Part shown: positions 55,265 through 63,992 of the stretch, in pieces
How the letters are laid out: every line of letters starts with the position of its first letter
Numbering within the stretch: the stretch's first letter is position 1
Notes under the pieces: generated by a model
Databases searched by the model: none
What the model saw: the letters and a program-made list of their open reading frames with translations, nothing else
Told to the model about the DNA's origin: nothing
Translations under genes and position numbers: made by a program
Origin: Rhizobium subbaraonis
GTDB taxonomy: Bacteria > Pseudomonadota > Alphaproteobacteria > Rhizobiales > Rhizobiaceae
NCBI RefSeq assembly: GCF_900220975.1
Contig: NZ_OBQD01000006.1
Coordinates: 62,001 to 126,000, forward strand
Direction of reading: 5' to 3'
Length of the DNA stretch: 64,000 nt

Positions 55265-55735
55265 TCAGGCCCGAACCTGCTTTGCGATGCGGTCCAGCAC
55301 CGCGTTCACCAGTTTCGGCTCCTCGTCCTCGAAGAAAGCCTTGGCGATCTCGACGTATTCGGTGACGATCACCGCGACCGGCACGTCGCGGCGCTCGATC
55401 AGTTCAAAAGCACCCGCACGCAGGATCGCGCGCACGGTCGCATCGAGCCGCGAAAGCGCCCAGTCGTCCTGCAGTGCTGCGCCGATCAACGGGTCGAGCT
55501 TGCGCTGGTCGCGCACGACGCCGGCGACGATCGAACGGAACCAGGAGGCGTCCGCCTTGAGATAGGTGTCGCCATCGACTTCCTGCCCGAGACGATGCGC
55601 CTCGAACTCCGAGACGATCTCCAGAACGCCCGTGCCGCCGATTTCCATCTGGTAAAGCGCCTGAACGGCGGCGAGGCGCGCCGCACCCCGCTGGTTCGCC
55701 TGCTTCACCGGCTGGTCCGATTTGTCCTTGGTCAC
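55265..55735 (-). CDS. nusB: Transcription antitermination factor NusB
   Basis: A 156-residue all-helical RNA-binding protein that works with NusE (S10) at boxA in rRNA antitermination. Family features: [19 protein letters not shown] near the N-terminus (arginine-rich RNA-binding helix), LDPLIGAAL and [17 protein letters not shown], and the C-terminal [20 protein letters not shown] followed by [10 protein letters not shown]. Its start overlaps the ribH stop by 4 bp, the classic ribH-nusB arrangement. Confidence 0.96.
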   Translation of the reverse strand: MTKDKSDQPVKQANQRGAARLAAVQALYQMEIGGTGVLEIVSEFEAHRLGQEVDGDTYLKADASWFRSIVAGVVRDQRKLDPLIGAALQDDWALSRLDATVRAILRAGAFELIERRDVPVAVIVTEYVEIAKAFFEDEEPKLVNAVLDRIAKQVRA

Positions 55736-56193
55736 GATACGCCGCCCAGTTTCTTCTTCAGTTCAATCATGCGCAATGCCGCGCGTGCGGCAAAGCCGCC
55801 CTTGTCGCCTTCGGAGCGGCGGGCACGCGCCCAGGCCTGCTCGTCGTTTTCCACCGTCAGGATACCGTTGCCGATCGGCAGGCTTTCGCTCACGCTCAGA
55901 TCCATGATCGCACGGCAGGATTCGTTGGCAACAATGTCGAAGTGGTAGGTCTCGCCACGGATCACCATGCCGAGCGCCACGAACCCGTGGTATTCGGTGC
56001 CGCCATAATCCATGCCGTCGAGCGCCATGGAGATCGCAGCGGGGATTTCGAGCGCACCGGGCACGGTCACGATGTCGTAGCTCGCCCCTGCCGCGTCGAG
56101 GGCGGCTTTTGCGCCGTCCAGAAGCGCGTCGGACATGTCGTCGTAGAAGCGCGCCTCGACGATGAGGATATGAGGGGTTTCAGCATTTGCCAT
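55732..56193 (-). CDS. ribH: 6,7-dimethyl-8-ribityllumazine synthase
   Basis: A 153-residue enzyme forming the penultimate riboflavin intermediate from a ribitylaminouracil and a dihydroxybutanone phosphate. Motifs: [20 protein letters not shown] (residues about 9-28), [13 protein letters not shown] (substrate binding), [19 protein letters not shown] (catalytic His in the TYHF stretch) and [20 protein letters not shown]. It overlaps nusB. In this window it is separated from ribD-ribE by a Hint-domain gene and a cupin gene. I saw no FMN riboswitch in its leader. Confidence 0.95.
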   Translation of the reverse strand: MANAETPHILIVEARFYDDMSDALLDGAKAALDAAGASYDIVTVPGALEIPAAISMALDGMDYGGTEYHGFVALGMVIRGETYHFDIVANESCRAIMDLSVSESLPIGNGILTVENDEQAWARARRSEGDKGGFAARAALRMIELKKKLGGVS

Positions 56194-56408
56194 GGGTCAC
56201 CCGAACGTTGGAAGGAAAGGCACGCGGATCGTCGCGGCAGAGCGGCGGTCAAACCACGACCGGGCGCCATTGGCAAGGAAATTCGCACATTTTCGCGCGG
56301 CGAGGCGCGCAAGCCCGTCTTGTGCCGCATCGCCAACATATGCTCGTCATTCCATAGCGCCGATCTTCGCCATGCGACACCCGAACCTGCCACCGGAGAC
56401 ACCAGACC

Positions 56409-56933
56409 ATGACAGAAACCCGCACGCCCGTCGTCAACCCGACAAGGCTTAAACTCGACCACTGGACGAATGGGGCGTTCTTCGAATCGCGCGACGTCGC
56501 CATCGGTCAGTTGCTCGGCTTGAAGGATCTCGGCATCGGCTACGGAGAAGTGCCGCCAGGAAAATCCGGCTGCCCCTTCCACAACCACCATGTCGAGGAG
56601 GAATTGTTCGTCATCCTCGAGGGCACCGGCACCTACCGCTTCGGCGATCAGCGCCACGAAGTCGGTCCCGGCGACGTGCTGGGCGCGCCTGCAGGCGGAC
56701 CGGAAACGGCACATAACCTGATCAACACCGGGCAGACGGTGCTGAAATATCTCTCCATATCCACGATGGCTGCCACCGAGATCTGCGAATACCCCGATTC
56801 CGGAAAGTTCCTGGCAAAGACCCGGCCCGCTGCCGGAGGCCCGGTCGAGTTCCGGTATGTCGGCCGGACGCAGGGCGCGGTCGACTATTGGGAGGGGGAG
56901 CCGGGCGCAGAGGACGACGGACCGTCTCCGTGA
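56409..56933 (+). CDS. Cupin domain protein
   Basis: A 174-residue single-domain cupin. The metal-binding first motif is intact: CPFHNHHVEEELFVILEGTGTYRFG (His, His and Glu at about residues 58, 60 and 65), and the second motif GPGDVLGAPAGGPETAHNLIN supplies the last His (about 101). It probably binds a divalent metal and acts as a dioxygenase, isomerase or sensor; the substrate is unknown. Complete, with its own strand: it is the only plus-strand gene between 53.8 and 64 kb and interrupts the run of riboflavin genes. Divergent from ribH across 215 bp. Confidence 0.85.
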   Translation: MTETRTPVVNPTRLKLDHWTNGAFFESRDVAIGQLLGLKDLGIGYGEVPPGKSGCPFHNHHVEEELFVILEGTGTYRFGDQRHEVGPGDVLGAPAGGPETAHNLINTGQTVLKYLSISTMAATEICEYPDSGKFLAKTRPAAGGPVEFRYVGRTQGAVDYWEGEPGAEDDGPSP

Positions 56934-57077
56934 CTGCTTCGGCGCATTTACGCATGTTCAACGAGGAGCAGCCGCCTGGACGGCTGCTCCGGTTTCAAGG
57001 GGACCTGCAAGCGCGAGCCCCGGCAACGTCAGGAGATGCGCGCCTTGCCCCGGCGCGCAATCCGGTCAGCAATCCCG

Positions 57078-57902
57078 TCAGGCAGCCAGCGCCTGCGCGC
57101 GGGCGGCAAAGCGTTCCTGGGCATCGCCGATCGGGTCGTGGACCTTTGCGAACGGCAGCACGGCGCTCCGTAGCAAGGCCTTCAGATGGTCGCGGCCGCG
57201 ATTGCGCACGATCGGCGCGAACGGTGCCATGACGGTTACGGCAGCCATCGGCATCACCTTGTCGACTTCCGCGAAGTTCACGAACACTTCGTGGTTGGCC
57301 GCCTCGATGCGGAAGGTTTCGGCCGGCGCGCCTTCGGCGAGCACGACTTCATGGCTGTCGAGCAGGATATGGTAGTAGTCCACCGCCTCATAGCCGGCCG
57401 GAAGGGCCGGTGCGATCGTAGAACCGTTCACCAGATCCTTGGCCTGGATGAGGACGCCGTCCACATACAGGCTGTGATAGGGCGAGACGTAAAGGTCCGC
57501 ACGCGGGGTGTTCTCGTCCAGAGCATGACGAGCGATGCGGATCGGCAGTACGTCGCTGTTCCAGGTCGGGCCGAAACGTTTGAAGGTCTGGTGCCCGATC
57601 CAGCGAATGGGCATGCTCTCGCCGCGAACGGTTTTCACCATGTCGCCGACGCGGAGTTCTTCCACGCGGACTTCCCCGTCGGGCGTCGAAATGGACGTAC
57701 CCTGCAGGAAGCAGCGAGGCCCCCCACCGGGACGGCCACCGCCGGGACGACCGCCGCCACGACGTGCCCAGGCGTGGCCGGGTACGATCGAGGAAGCCAG
57801 AACGCCCATTGCAGCAGCTTTCGCCCCCGTGGAGGCAGCCAGACCGAGGAAGTTACGTCGAGCCCGATTTAGCTGGGAGGGCCGCTTACTCTTTGAAGAC
57901 AT
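57078..57902 (-). CDS. Tat-exported Hint (hedgehog/intein-type) domain protein
   Basis: A 274-residue protein with a twin-arginine signal (RARRNFLGLAAS, cleavage likely near AWA at residue 46), a Gly/Arg/Pro spacer (GGGRPGGGRPGGG, about 49-61) and a Hint_2-type domain to the end. The domain starts with the candidate self-cleaving Cys64 in PRCFLQGTSISTPDGEVRVE. It has MPIRWIGHQTF, LYVSPYHSLYVDGVLI with the block His, YYHILLDSHEVVLAEGAPAET, and no obvious C-terminal His-Asn for splicing, as usual for cleaving Hint proteins. Usually such domains join a toxin, adhesin or RTX partner; here the domain stands alone after export. It lies between a cupin gene and ribE. Function unknown. Confidence 0.78.
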   Translation of the reverse strand: MSSKSKRPSQLNRARRNFLGLAASTGAKAAAMGVLASSIVPGHAWARRGGGRPGGGRPGGGPRCFLQGTSISTPDGEVRVEELRVGDMVKTVRGESMPIRWIGHQTFKRFGPTWNSDVLPIRIARHALDENTPRADLYVSPYHSLYVDGVLIQAKDLVNGSTIAPALPAGYEAVDYYHILLDSHEVVLAEGAPAETFRIEAANHEVFVNFAEVDKVMPMAAVTVMAPFAPIVRNRGRDHLKALLRSAVLPFAKVHDPIGDAQERFAARAQALAA

Positions 57903-58110
57903 CGTTCTCTCCTTGCCTTTAAATTTACGGATTCACCACTTACACTTCGATATCCTGCCGCAAGGAGTCATATAAAGAAATATACATGCCCATGGCCTTC
58001 CACTGTAACAACGGTTGCCCGTATTACTTCGAATGACCAAGGTCGGTTACTTTAGCGGTAGGGCTACCACCAAAGTTGGTGGGGGGAGCAGGGCTTCGAC
58101 CCTTGGACGA

Positions 58111-58134
58111 ACGATCTAGAACGTTCTAGCTCGT
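58111..58134. repeat. 24 bp near-palindrome across the ribE stop
   Basis: A perfect 14 bp palindrome CTAGAACGTTCTAG (58116-58129) extended by ACGA/TCGT arms (58111-58114 and 58131-58134) with one mismatched pair. It covers the ribE stop codon. It could be a protein-binding site or the start of a terminator hairpin for ribE, though no T run follows. Confidence 0.55.
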
Positions 58135-58746
58135 CGGCGCAGCGGGGAATTCCGCAAGGCGGGCGGCGTAGCGCGCCATGGTGTCGGCCTCAAAATTGAC
58201 AAAGTCGCCGACTGTGCGCTCACCCCATGTGGTGACTTCCAGCGTGTGCCGGATGAGCAGCACGTCGAAAACGTCGCCGGCAACCTTGTTGACCGTCAGC
58301 GACGTGCCGTCGAGCGCGACGGACCCCTTGGGCGCGACGAAGCGTTCGAGGCCGGCGGGCGCGCGCAGCGTATAGCGGGTGGCGTCGCCCTCTGCCTCTA
58401 CCGCCAGGATTTCGGCCTTGCCGTCGACATGGCCGGAAACGAGATGGCCGCCGAGTTCGTCGCCGATCTTGAGCGAGCGCTCGAGGTTGATGCGGGTTCC
58501 CGGCCGCCAGCCACCGATCGTGGTCAGACGCAATGCCTCTTCCCAGGCTTCGACCTCGAACCAGCGCTCGTTGGAGCCCTCGTCCGGCAGCGCCGTCACC
58601 GTTAGGCAGGTGCCGGCGTGGGAGATCGAAGCGCCCATATCGATGGTTGCCGGATCATAGGCGGTGCGCACGCGCAGGCGAACGCCCTCGTTCATGGGCT
58701 CGAGCCGCTCGACCGTGCCGACATCCGTTACGATTCCTGTAAACAT
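58126..58746 (-). CDS. ribE: Riboflavin synthase (alpha chain)
   Basis: A 206-residue trimeric enzyme that dismutates two lumazine molecules to riboflavin. The two-fold repeated barrel is visible: MFTGIVTDVGTVERLE and SISHAGTCLTVTAL in the first half, ELGGHLVSGHVDGKAEIL and SVALDGTSLTVNKV in the second, with the conserved N-terminal MFTG catalytic loop. It lies 2 bp after ribD on the same strand and ends the glyA-nrdR-ribD-ribE run; the stop codon lies inside a palindrome. Confidence 0.96.
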   Translation of the reverse strand: MFTGIVTDVGTVERLEPMNEGVRLRVRTAYDPATIDMGASISHAGTCLTVTALPDEGSNERWFEVEAWEEALRLTTIGGWRPGTRINLERSLKIGDELGGHLVSGHVDGKAEILAVEAEGDATRYTLRAPAGLERFVAPKGSVALDGTSLTVNKVAGDVFDVLLIRHTLEVTTWGERTVGDFVNFEADTMARYAARLAEFPAAPTS

Positions 58747-58748
58747 CG

Positions 58749-59855
58749 TTAGTCTCTTTCGTATTCTTCCAGCAAATCGGTTCCGAGGCGCATCGTGCGG
58801 CGCAGCGTGAAACCCGGCGGCACTGCGCCCGGCACAAGTGGGGATGCGATGCCGTTTTCGCCAATGGAATCGGCACTGGAATAAAGGTGGATCCGGTCGA
58901 CGAACCCCCCGTCAAGGAAGCTCGCCGCCACCGTCGCTCCGCCCTCGACCAGGAGCGAGGATATCCCGCGCGAGGAAAGCGCCGCCAAAAGGGTCGCGAT
59001 ATTGCGCGGATCGCATTGCAACACCTCGACTCCCGCCTCGTCCAGTGCTTCGCGGCGCGCCAGAAACGAACGGTCGGCGGCATCGTCAAAACGCGGCGGT
59101 TCGCCGGCCACGTCGATGACCGGCACCTCCCGCGCCGTCAGCGCCAGCTTGCTGTAGAGCGGCAGCCGCAGATCCTGATCCAGAACGATGCGGATCGGCG
59201 AGCGATCCTGCAATCCCGGAAGCCGGCAGGTCAGTTCGGGGTCGTCGGCCAGCGCCGTACCGATACCGGCGAGGATCGCATCGCTCTCGGCGCGCAGAAT
59301 CTGTACCTGCCCGCGCGCTACCGGTCCCGTGATGGCCACCTGCCCCGCGCCGAGTCGGCCGAGCATACCATCGGAGGAAACGGCAAGCTTCAGAGTCACA
59401 TAGGGACGCTTGTTGATCTTTTGCATGAGGTAGGCGGCCAGGGCGCGGCGCCCTTCACCCTCCAGCACGCCGGTCTCGACCTCGATCCCGGCGGCGGCGA
59501 GCATGGCAATCCCCCTGCCCGACACGCGCTCGTCCGGATCGACGACGGAGACCACGACACGGGCAACCCCCGCCTCGATCAGGCCTTCGGCGCAGGGCGG
59601 CGTCTTGCCGTAATGGGAACAGGGTTCGAGCGAGACATAGGCGGTGGCACCGCGGGCCGCCTCGCCGGCCTCGGCCAGCGCGACCCGCTCCGCATGCGGC
59701 CGCCCGCCAAGATCGGTGACGCCCGTCGCAACGACGGCCCCGTCCTTGACGAGGAGGCAACCGACGGAAGGATTGGTTCCCGTCCTGCCGAGGTTGCGCA
59801 GGCTCAGCCGGATCGCGGCGGCCATGAAGCGCTCGTCTTCCGCCGCGACCGCCAT
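58749..59855 (-). CDS. ribD: Bifunctional deaminase/reductase RibD
   Basis: A 368-residue riboflavin enzyme with two domains. The N-terminal deaminase has the zinc motif PHAERVALAEAG and PCSHYGKTPPCAEGL (His, Cys, Cys; about residues 53-92). The C-terminal NADPH-dependent reductase begins RPYVTLKLAVSSDGMLG (about 149), followed by GIGTALADDPELTCRLPG and LLVEGGATVAASFL. It performs two consecutive steps from the GTP cyclohydrolase II product. It overlaps no gene but sits 2 bp from nrdR and 2 bp from ribE, so co-transcription is certain in practice. Confidence 0.96.
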   Translation of the reverse strand: MAVAAEDERFMAAAIRLSLRNLGRTGTNPSVGCLLVKDGAVVATGVTDLGGRPHAERVALAEAGEAARGATAYVSLEPCSHYGKTPPCAEGLIEAGVARVVVSVVDPDERVSGRGIAMLAAAGIEVETGVLEGEGRRALAAYLMQKINKRPYVTLKLAVSSDGMLGRLGAGQVAITGPVARGQVQILRAESDAILAGIGTALADDPELTCRLPGLQDRSPIRIVLDQDLRLPLYSKLALTAREVPVIDVAGEPPRFDDAADRSFLARREALDEAGVEVLQCDPRNIATLLAALSSRGISSLLVEGGATVAASFLDGGFVDRIHLYSSADSIGENGIASPLVPGAVPPGFTLRRTMRLGTDLLEEYERD

Positions 59856-59857
59856 GA

Positions 59858-60337
59858 TCAGGCCTCGTCGCCGGGGTCGCGGGCGATCTTGGCCGCGACT
59901 TCGGACAGCGTCTTCTCGAAATCGTCGACGTGGGAAAAGTCGCGGTAGACGGAGGCGTAGCGGACGAAGGCCACGTCATCGAGCGCCTTCAGCGCCTCCA
60001 GCACCTGCAGGCCGATCTGTTCCGACGATATCTCCGTCTCGCCCGAACTCTCCAGCCGGCGGACGATGCCAGAGACCGCACGTTCGATGCGGTCGCGATC
60101 GACCGGCCGCTTGCGCAACGCGATCTCGAAGGACTTCATCAGCTTGTCGCGGTCGAAGGGGGCCTTGCGGCCCGTCTTCTTCAGCACCATCAGTTCACGC
60201 AGCTGCACCCGCTCGAAGGTGGTGAAGCGGCCGCCGCAATCCGGGCAGATGCGGCGGCGGCGGATGGCGGTCCCGTCCTCTGCAGGACGGGAATCCTTCA
60301 CCTGGGTATCTTCCGAGGCGCAATAGGGGCAGCGCAT
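59858..60337 (-). CDS. nrdR: Transcriptional repressor NrdR
   Basis: A 159-residue zinc-ribbon/ATP-cone repressor of ribonucleotide reductase genes. Zinc ribbon: [17 protein letters not shown] with [13 protein letters not shown] (four cysteines, residues 3-34). ATP-cone: [21 protein letters not shown] and the helical C-terminus with [17 protein letters not shown]. The N-terminal MRCP start is invariant in the family, fixing the ATG at 60337. It sits between glyA and ribD, the usual alphaproteobacterial arrangement. Confidence 0.96.
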   Translation of the reverse strand: MRCPYCASEDTQVKDSRPAEDGTAIRRRRICPDCGGRFTTFERVQLRELMVLKKTGRKAPFDRDKLMKSFEIALRKRPVDRDRIERAVSGIVRRLESSGETEISSEQIGLQVLEALKALDDVAFVRYASVYRDFSHVDDFEKTLSEVAAKIARDPGDEA

Positions 60338-60345
60338 GTCCGTCC

Positions 60346-61644
60346 TTACATGTAGGGATACATGGGGAAACGGTCGGTCAGCTTGACGACCTTCTCCCGG
60401 ACGGAGGCTTCGACGGCGGCATTGCCCTCGTCGGAGTTGGCGACCTTCAGCCCGTCGAGGACCTCGACGATCAGCTTGCCGATCTCCCTGAACTCGGCCT
60501 CCTTGAAGCCGCGGGTCGTGCCGGCCGGCGTGCCGAGGCGGACGCCGGAGGTGACGAAGGGCTTTTCGGGGTCGAAGGGGATGCCGTTCTTGTTGCAGGT
60601 GATGTAGCCGCGGCCGAGCGCAGCCTCGGCCCGCTTGCCGGTAGCGTTCTTCTTGCGCAGGTCGACCAGCATCAGGTGGTTGTCGGTACCGCCGGAGACG
60701 ATGTCGAGGCCGCCGTCGATCAGCGTCTCGGCCAGCGCCTTGGCGTTCTTGACGATCTGGGCCGCATAGTCCTGGAACTCTGGCTGCAGCGCCTCGCCGA
60801 AGGCGACAGCCTTGGCGGCAATGATGTGCATCAGCGGGCCGCCCTGCAGGCCGGGGAACACGGCCGAGTTGATCTTCTTGGCGATTTCTTCGTCGTTGGT
60901 CAGAACGACGCCGCCGCGCGGGCCACGCAGGGACTTGTGCGTCGTCGTCGTGGCGACGTGGCAGTGCGGGAACGGCGAAGGATGCTGGCCGCCGGCGACG
61001 AGGCCGGCGATGTGGGCCATGTCGACCATCAGATAGGCGCCGACCGAATCGGCGATCTCGCGGAAGCGCTTCCAGTCCCAGATGCGCGAATAGGCGGTGC
61101 CGCCGGCGATGATCAACTTCGGCTTGTGCTGCTCGGCCTTGCGCGCGACATCTTCCATGTCGAGCAGGTTGTCGCCCTCGCGCACGCCGTAGGAGACCAC
61201 GTTGAACCACTTGCCGGACATGTTGACCGGCGAGCCATGGGTCAGGTGGCCGCCCGAATTCAGGTCAAGGCCCATGAAGGTGTCGCCCGGCTGCAGCAGC
61301 GCCAGGAACACGGCCTGGTTCATCTGCGAGCCGGAATTCGGCTGGACGTTGGCAAAGTTGACGCCGAACAGCTTCTTGGCGCGTTCGATCGCGAGCTCCT
61401 CGGCGATATCGACGAACTGGCATCCGCCATAGTAGCGCTTGCCCGGGTAGCCCTCGGCATACTTGTTCGTCATGATCGAGCCTTGGGCTTCGAGCACCGC
61501 GCGCGAAACGATGTTCTCCGACGCGATCAGTTCGATCTCATGACGCTGGCGGCCGAGTTCCTTCTCGATCGCGCCGAAGATATCCGGATCGGTATCGGCA
61601 AGCGAGCGGGAGAAGAATGCTTCGGTGGTGGAAGAATGGCTCAT
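60346..61644 (-). CDS. glyA: Serine hydroxymethyltransferase
   Basis: A 432-residue PLP enzyme interconverting serine and glycine with tetrahydrofolate, the main source of one-carbon units. PLP lysine in [19 protein letters not shown] (about residue 239); [19 protein letters not shown] and [18 protein letters not shown] at the N-terminus; folate-binding and C-terminal [17 protein letters not shown]. Length normal. It heads glyA-nrdR-ribD-ribE on the minus strand; the ldtP gene upstream is closed by its own terminator, so glyA likely has a promoter in the 191 bp gap. Confidence 0.98.
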   Translation of the reverse strand: MSHSSTTEAFFSRSLADTDPDIFGAIEKELGRQRHEIELIASENIVSRAVLEAQGSIMTNKYAEGYPGKRYYGGCQFVDIAEELAIERAKKLFGVNFANVQPNSGSQMNQAVFLALLQPGDTFMGLDLNSGGHLTHGSPVNMSGKWFNVVSYGVREGDNLLDMEDVARKAEQHKPKLIIAGGTAYSRIWDWKRFREIADSVGAYLMVDMAHIAGLVAGGQHPSPFPHCHVATTTTHKSLRGPRGGVVLTNDEEIAKKINSAVFPGLQGGPLMHIIAAKAVAFGEALQPEFQDYAAQIVKNAKALAETLIDGGLDIVSGGTDNHLMLVDLRKKNATGKRAEAALGRGYITCNKNGIPFDPEKPFVTSGVRLGTPAGTTRGFKEAEFREIGKLIVEVLDGLKVANSDEGNAAVEASVREKVVKLTDRFPMYPYM

Positions 61645-61776
61645 CCTCGAGGCTCCTGTGAGACGGTGGCACGGTGTTTATCGTCCTCGCATGGCAAGGG
61701 CAATATCCGCTGTGCCGATTGCGCCATTTCCAGCCCGACCGGGAAATAAAAGCGACAGGCCGCACCGGAAACCAGA

Positions 61777-61814
61777 AACGAAAGGGCCGCGCAAACCCTT
61801 CGGTTGCGCGGCCC
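61777..61814 (-). terminator. Terminator of ldtP
   Basis: A perfect 11 bp stem (61784-61794 with 61804-61814) with a 9 nt loop, followed on the minus strand by TTTCGTTT. It starts 21 bp beyond the ldtP stop. Confidence 0.85.
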
Positions 61815-61835
61815 CCAAAGACATGGCGAACAGGC

Positions 61836-63161
61836 TTACTGCGGCAGGAAGTCCTGCTCTACCGACCCGGCCGACGGCTCGACGCCGATATTGGTCTGCA
61901 GCGCCAGCTCGGCAACGCCGTCGCGCTCGTAGATGTCGTCACGGAACTGCACGACGCGGTCGGTGGCCGACCAGGCGGTGACGTAGACGATGTAGACCGG
62001 CACTTCCTGGGAAAGCTTGATCGGCGTGTTCTGCCGGGTGGAGATGACGCGCTCGATCTCCTGCCGCGACCAGCCGGGCGTGTCGCGCAGCAACCATGTG
62101 ACGAGGTCGCGAACGTTCTGCACACGCACGCAGCCGGACGATTCGAAGCGCATCAGCTTGTTGAACAGGCCCTGCGAGGGCGTGTCGTGCATGTACTCGT
62201 TGTTGGGATTGTGGAAGTTGATCTTCGTCGAAGCCATGGCGTTGATCTTGCCCGGGTCCTGGCGGAACATCAGGTTGGGCGCCTTGTCGGCGAACCAGTC
62301 GATCGTCTCCGGCGCCACTTCCGTTCCCTTCCCGTCGATCAGGCGGATCGAGTTGCGCGTCAGGTAGGTCGGATCCTTGCGCATCAGCGGCACGATGTCC
62401 TTCTCGACGATCGAGCGCGGCGCGGTCCAGTACGGGTTGAGGATGACTTCGTAGATCTTGGAATTGATGGCGTGCGTCGGGCGGTCGATCTTGCCGACGA
62501 CGGCGGTGTGGCGAAGCGCCACGCGGTTGTTCTCCACCGCCTCGATATAGGCGGCCGGGATGTTGACCATCACGAAACGCTGGCCGAGATCGCCGGACAT
62601 CGCCTGGATGCGCACGAGATTGGTCTGCAACTGGCCGAGCCGGACATCCGCGGGCACGTTCATCGCCTTCAGGGTGTATTCGCCGAGCACGCCGTCCGCC
62701 GGCAGGCCATGACGGGCCTGGAAGCGCTTGACCGCGCCGTCGACATAGGAATCGTAGGCGTTCGAAATGCCGGCGGAGCGCGGCAGATCGCCGGAAATGA
62801 TCAGGCGCTGGCGCAGCTGCTGCACCGACGGGTCGCTGGTGCCGAGCTCAAGCTTCCCCGGCGCGTTGACCATCGGCCAGCCGCCATTGGAAACGATGCC
62901 CTGGTAGTCGAAGATCGCCTGCTGGATATGGCCGGCCGAGCCGGGGCCGAAGATCGGATTGTTGGAAACGACAGCCGTCGCCGTCCGCGAGGCCTTCGCG
63001 TCGAACTGGTCGTCCCAGTTGCCGCGGCGGGGAGCGTTGAGGATATCGTCGATCGCGGTCTGCGCGCCGGCGGAACCTGCCACGGCAGCAGCCCCAAGCG
63101 TTGCTGCGGAACGCAGGAAAGTGCGGCGTGAAAACACATCATTTCCGATCTTGCGAGACAT
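61836..63161 (-). CDS. ldtP: L,D-transpeptidase with peptidoglycan-binding domain (LdtP-like)
   Basis: A 441-residue periplasmic enzyme that forms 3-3 peptidoglycan cross-links or links proteins to the wall. A twin-arginine signal (SRRTFLRSAATLGAAAVAGS) starts it. A PG_binding_1 domain follows (DPSVQQLRQRLIISGDLP to AVKRFQARHGLPADGVLGEYT, about residues 108-165, given in part). The YkuD catalytic domain has YMHDTPSQGLFN and RFESSGCVRVQN with the nucleophilic Cys at residue 344. The gene next upstream encodes an LdtR-type MarR regulator, and in Liberibacter LdtR activates the neighbouring ldtP. Symbol by analogy. Confidence 0.9.
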   Translation of the reverse strand: MSRKIGNDVFSRRTFLRSAATLGAAAVAGSAGAQTAIDDILNAPRRGNWDDQFDAKASRTATAVVSNNPIFGPGSAGHIQQAIFDYQGIVSNGGWPMVNAPGKLELGTSDPSVQQLRQRLIISGDLPRSAGISNAYDSYVDGAVKRFQARHGLPADGVLGEYTLKAMNVPADVRLGQLQTNLVRIQAMSGDLGQRFVMVNIPAAYIEAVENNRVALRHTAVVGKIDRPTHAINSKIYEVILNPYWTAPRSIVEKDIVPLMRKDPTYLTRNSIRLIDGKGTEVAPETIDWFADKAPNLMFRQDPGKINAMASTKINFHNPNNEYMHDTPSQGLFNKLMRFESSGCVRVQNVRDLVTWLLRDTPGWSRQEIERVISTRQNTPIKLSQEVPVYIVYVTAWSATDRVVQFRDDIYERDGVAELALQTNIGVEPSAGSVEQDFLPQ

Positions 63162-63482
63162 CTATCCTACCATTCTCTACCCGGCCGCAATATCGGCCTT
63201 CGCCCGTACGAACATCGAACCACCAAAGGCCCATATCCCACGGAACCTAATACGAACAGGGTTAACAAACGGAAACCGGCCATGCGGAGGGCGCATGCCT
63301 GCGGCCATAGCTTCCGGTCTCATAGCAATATGGCCAAAGCGTGTCGCGGGGATGCTGGCGCGGGTAACGCGCGCGTGATGGCCTGCACTTGTATTCAGCC
63401 ACTCCCAATAGAGGAAAACCGGACGCGCAGGTCTGCGCATCCGGTTTTGACACTGGCTGACCGCCCGATCGGGCCGAATGCT
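63162..63482. other. Intergenic region between ldtR and ldtP (321 bp)
   Basis: No gene recognised. It holds the ldtR terminator (63415-63448) and, nearer ldtP, an AT-richer patch with TATTAG near 63250 that may be the ldtP promoter. An LdtR binding site is expected here; I cannot identify it with confidence. Confidence 0.45.
63415..63448 (-). terminator. Terminator of ldtR
   Basis: A 14 bp stem with one mismatch (63415-63429 with 63434-63448), built on AAAACCGGA and GCGCA, with a 4 nt loop. The A-rich left arm reads as Us on the minus strand. It lies 35 bp past the ldtR stop. Confidence 0.82.
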
Positions 63483-63992
63483 TTACAGGCGATAGAGGAT
63501 GCTGTCGTTCCAGAAGCGGTCGAGGCGCTGCAGGAGACGGTTCATCTCGTTGAACTCGTTCTCGCCGATGCCACCGACCTTCTGGATGGAGCCGATGTGG
63601 CGGTCGTAGAGCTTCGCCACCGTCTCGGCGATTTCCTGGCCGCTCTCGGTCAGGCTGATCCGAACCGAGCGACGGTCGACGCGCGAGCGCTGGTGGTTGA
63701 TGAAGCCGAGATCGACCAGCTTCTTGACGTTGTAGGAAACGTTCGAGCCGAGGTAGTAGCCGCGGGAGCGAAGTTCGCCGGCGGTCAGCTCGGAATTGCC
63801 GATGTTGAAGAGGAGCAGCGCCTGGACGGCGTTGACGTCGGAACGACCGGCGCGGTCGAACTCGTCCTTGATGACGTCGAGCAGACGGCGGTGCAGACGC
63901 TCGACGAGGTGAAGGGATTCCATGTACAGGTTGCGGATCGCATCTTCGTGGGTTTCGACTGCGACCGCCTGCGGCTTAAGCTTCGTGTTCAT
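63483..63992 (-). CDS. ldtR: MarR family regulator LdtR
   Basis: A 169-residue winged-helix protein. The N-terminal helix (EDAIRNLYMESLHLVERLHRRLLDVIKDEF in parts), HTH region ELTAGELRSRGYYLGSNVSYNVKKLVDLGF and wing SRVDRRSVRISLTESGQE match the LdtR subgroup known from Liberibacter, Sinorhizobium and Brucella-like genomes rather than typical ligand-gated MarR. LdtR activates the L,D-transpeptidase gene and links to osmotic tolerance in those species. The gene is complete, starting 8 bp from the window edge, and lies directly upstream of ldtP on the same strand. Confidence 0.9.
   Translation of the reverse strand: MNTKLKPQAVAVETHEDAIRNLYMESLHLVERLHRRLLDVIKDEFDRAGRSDVNAVQALLLFNIGNSELTAGELRSRGYYLGSNVSYNVKKLVDLGFINHQRSRVDRRSVRISLTESGQEIAETVAKLYDRHIGSIQKVGGIGENEFNEMNRLLQRLDRFWNDSILYRL

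Noticed and set aside
56194-56408. FMN riboswitch upstream of ribH
   Set aside because: The conserved RFN core segments are absent from this interval.
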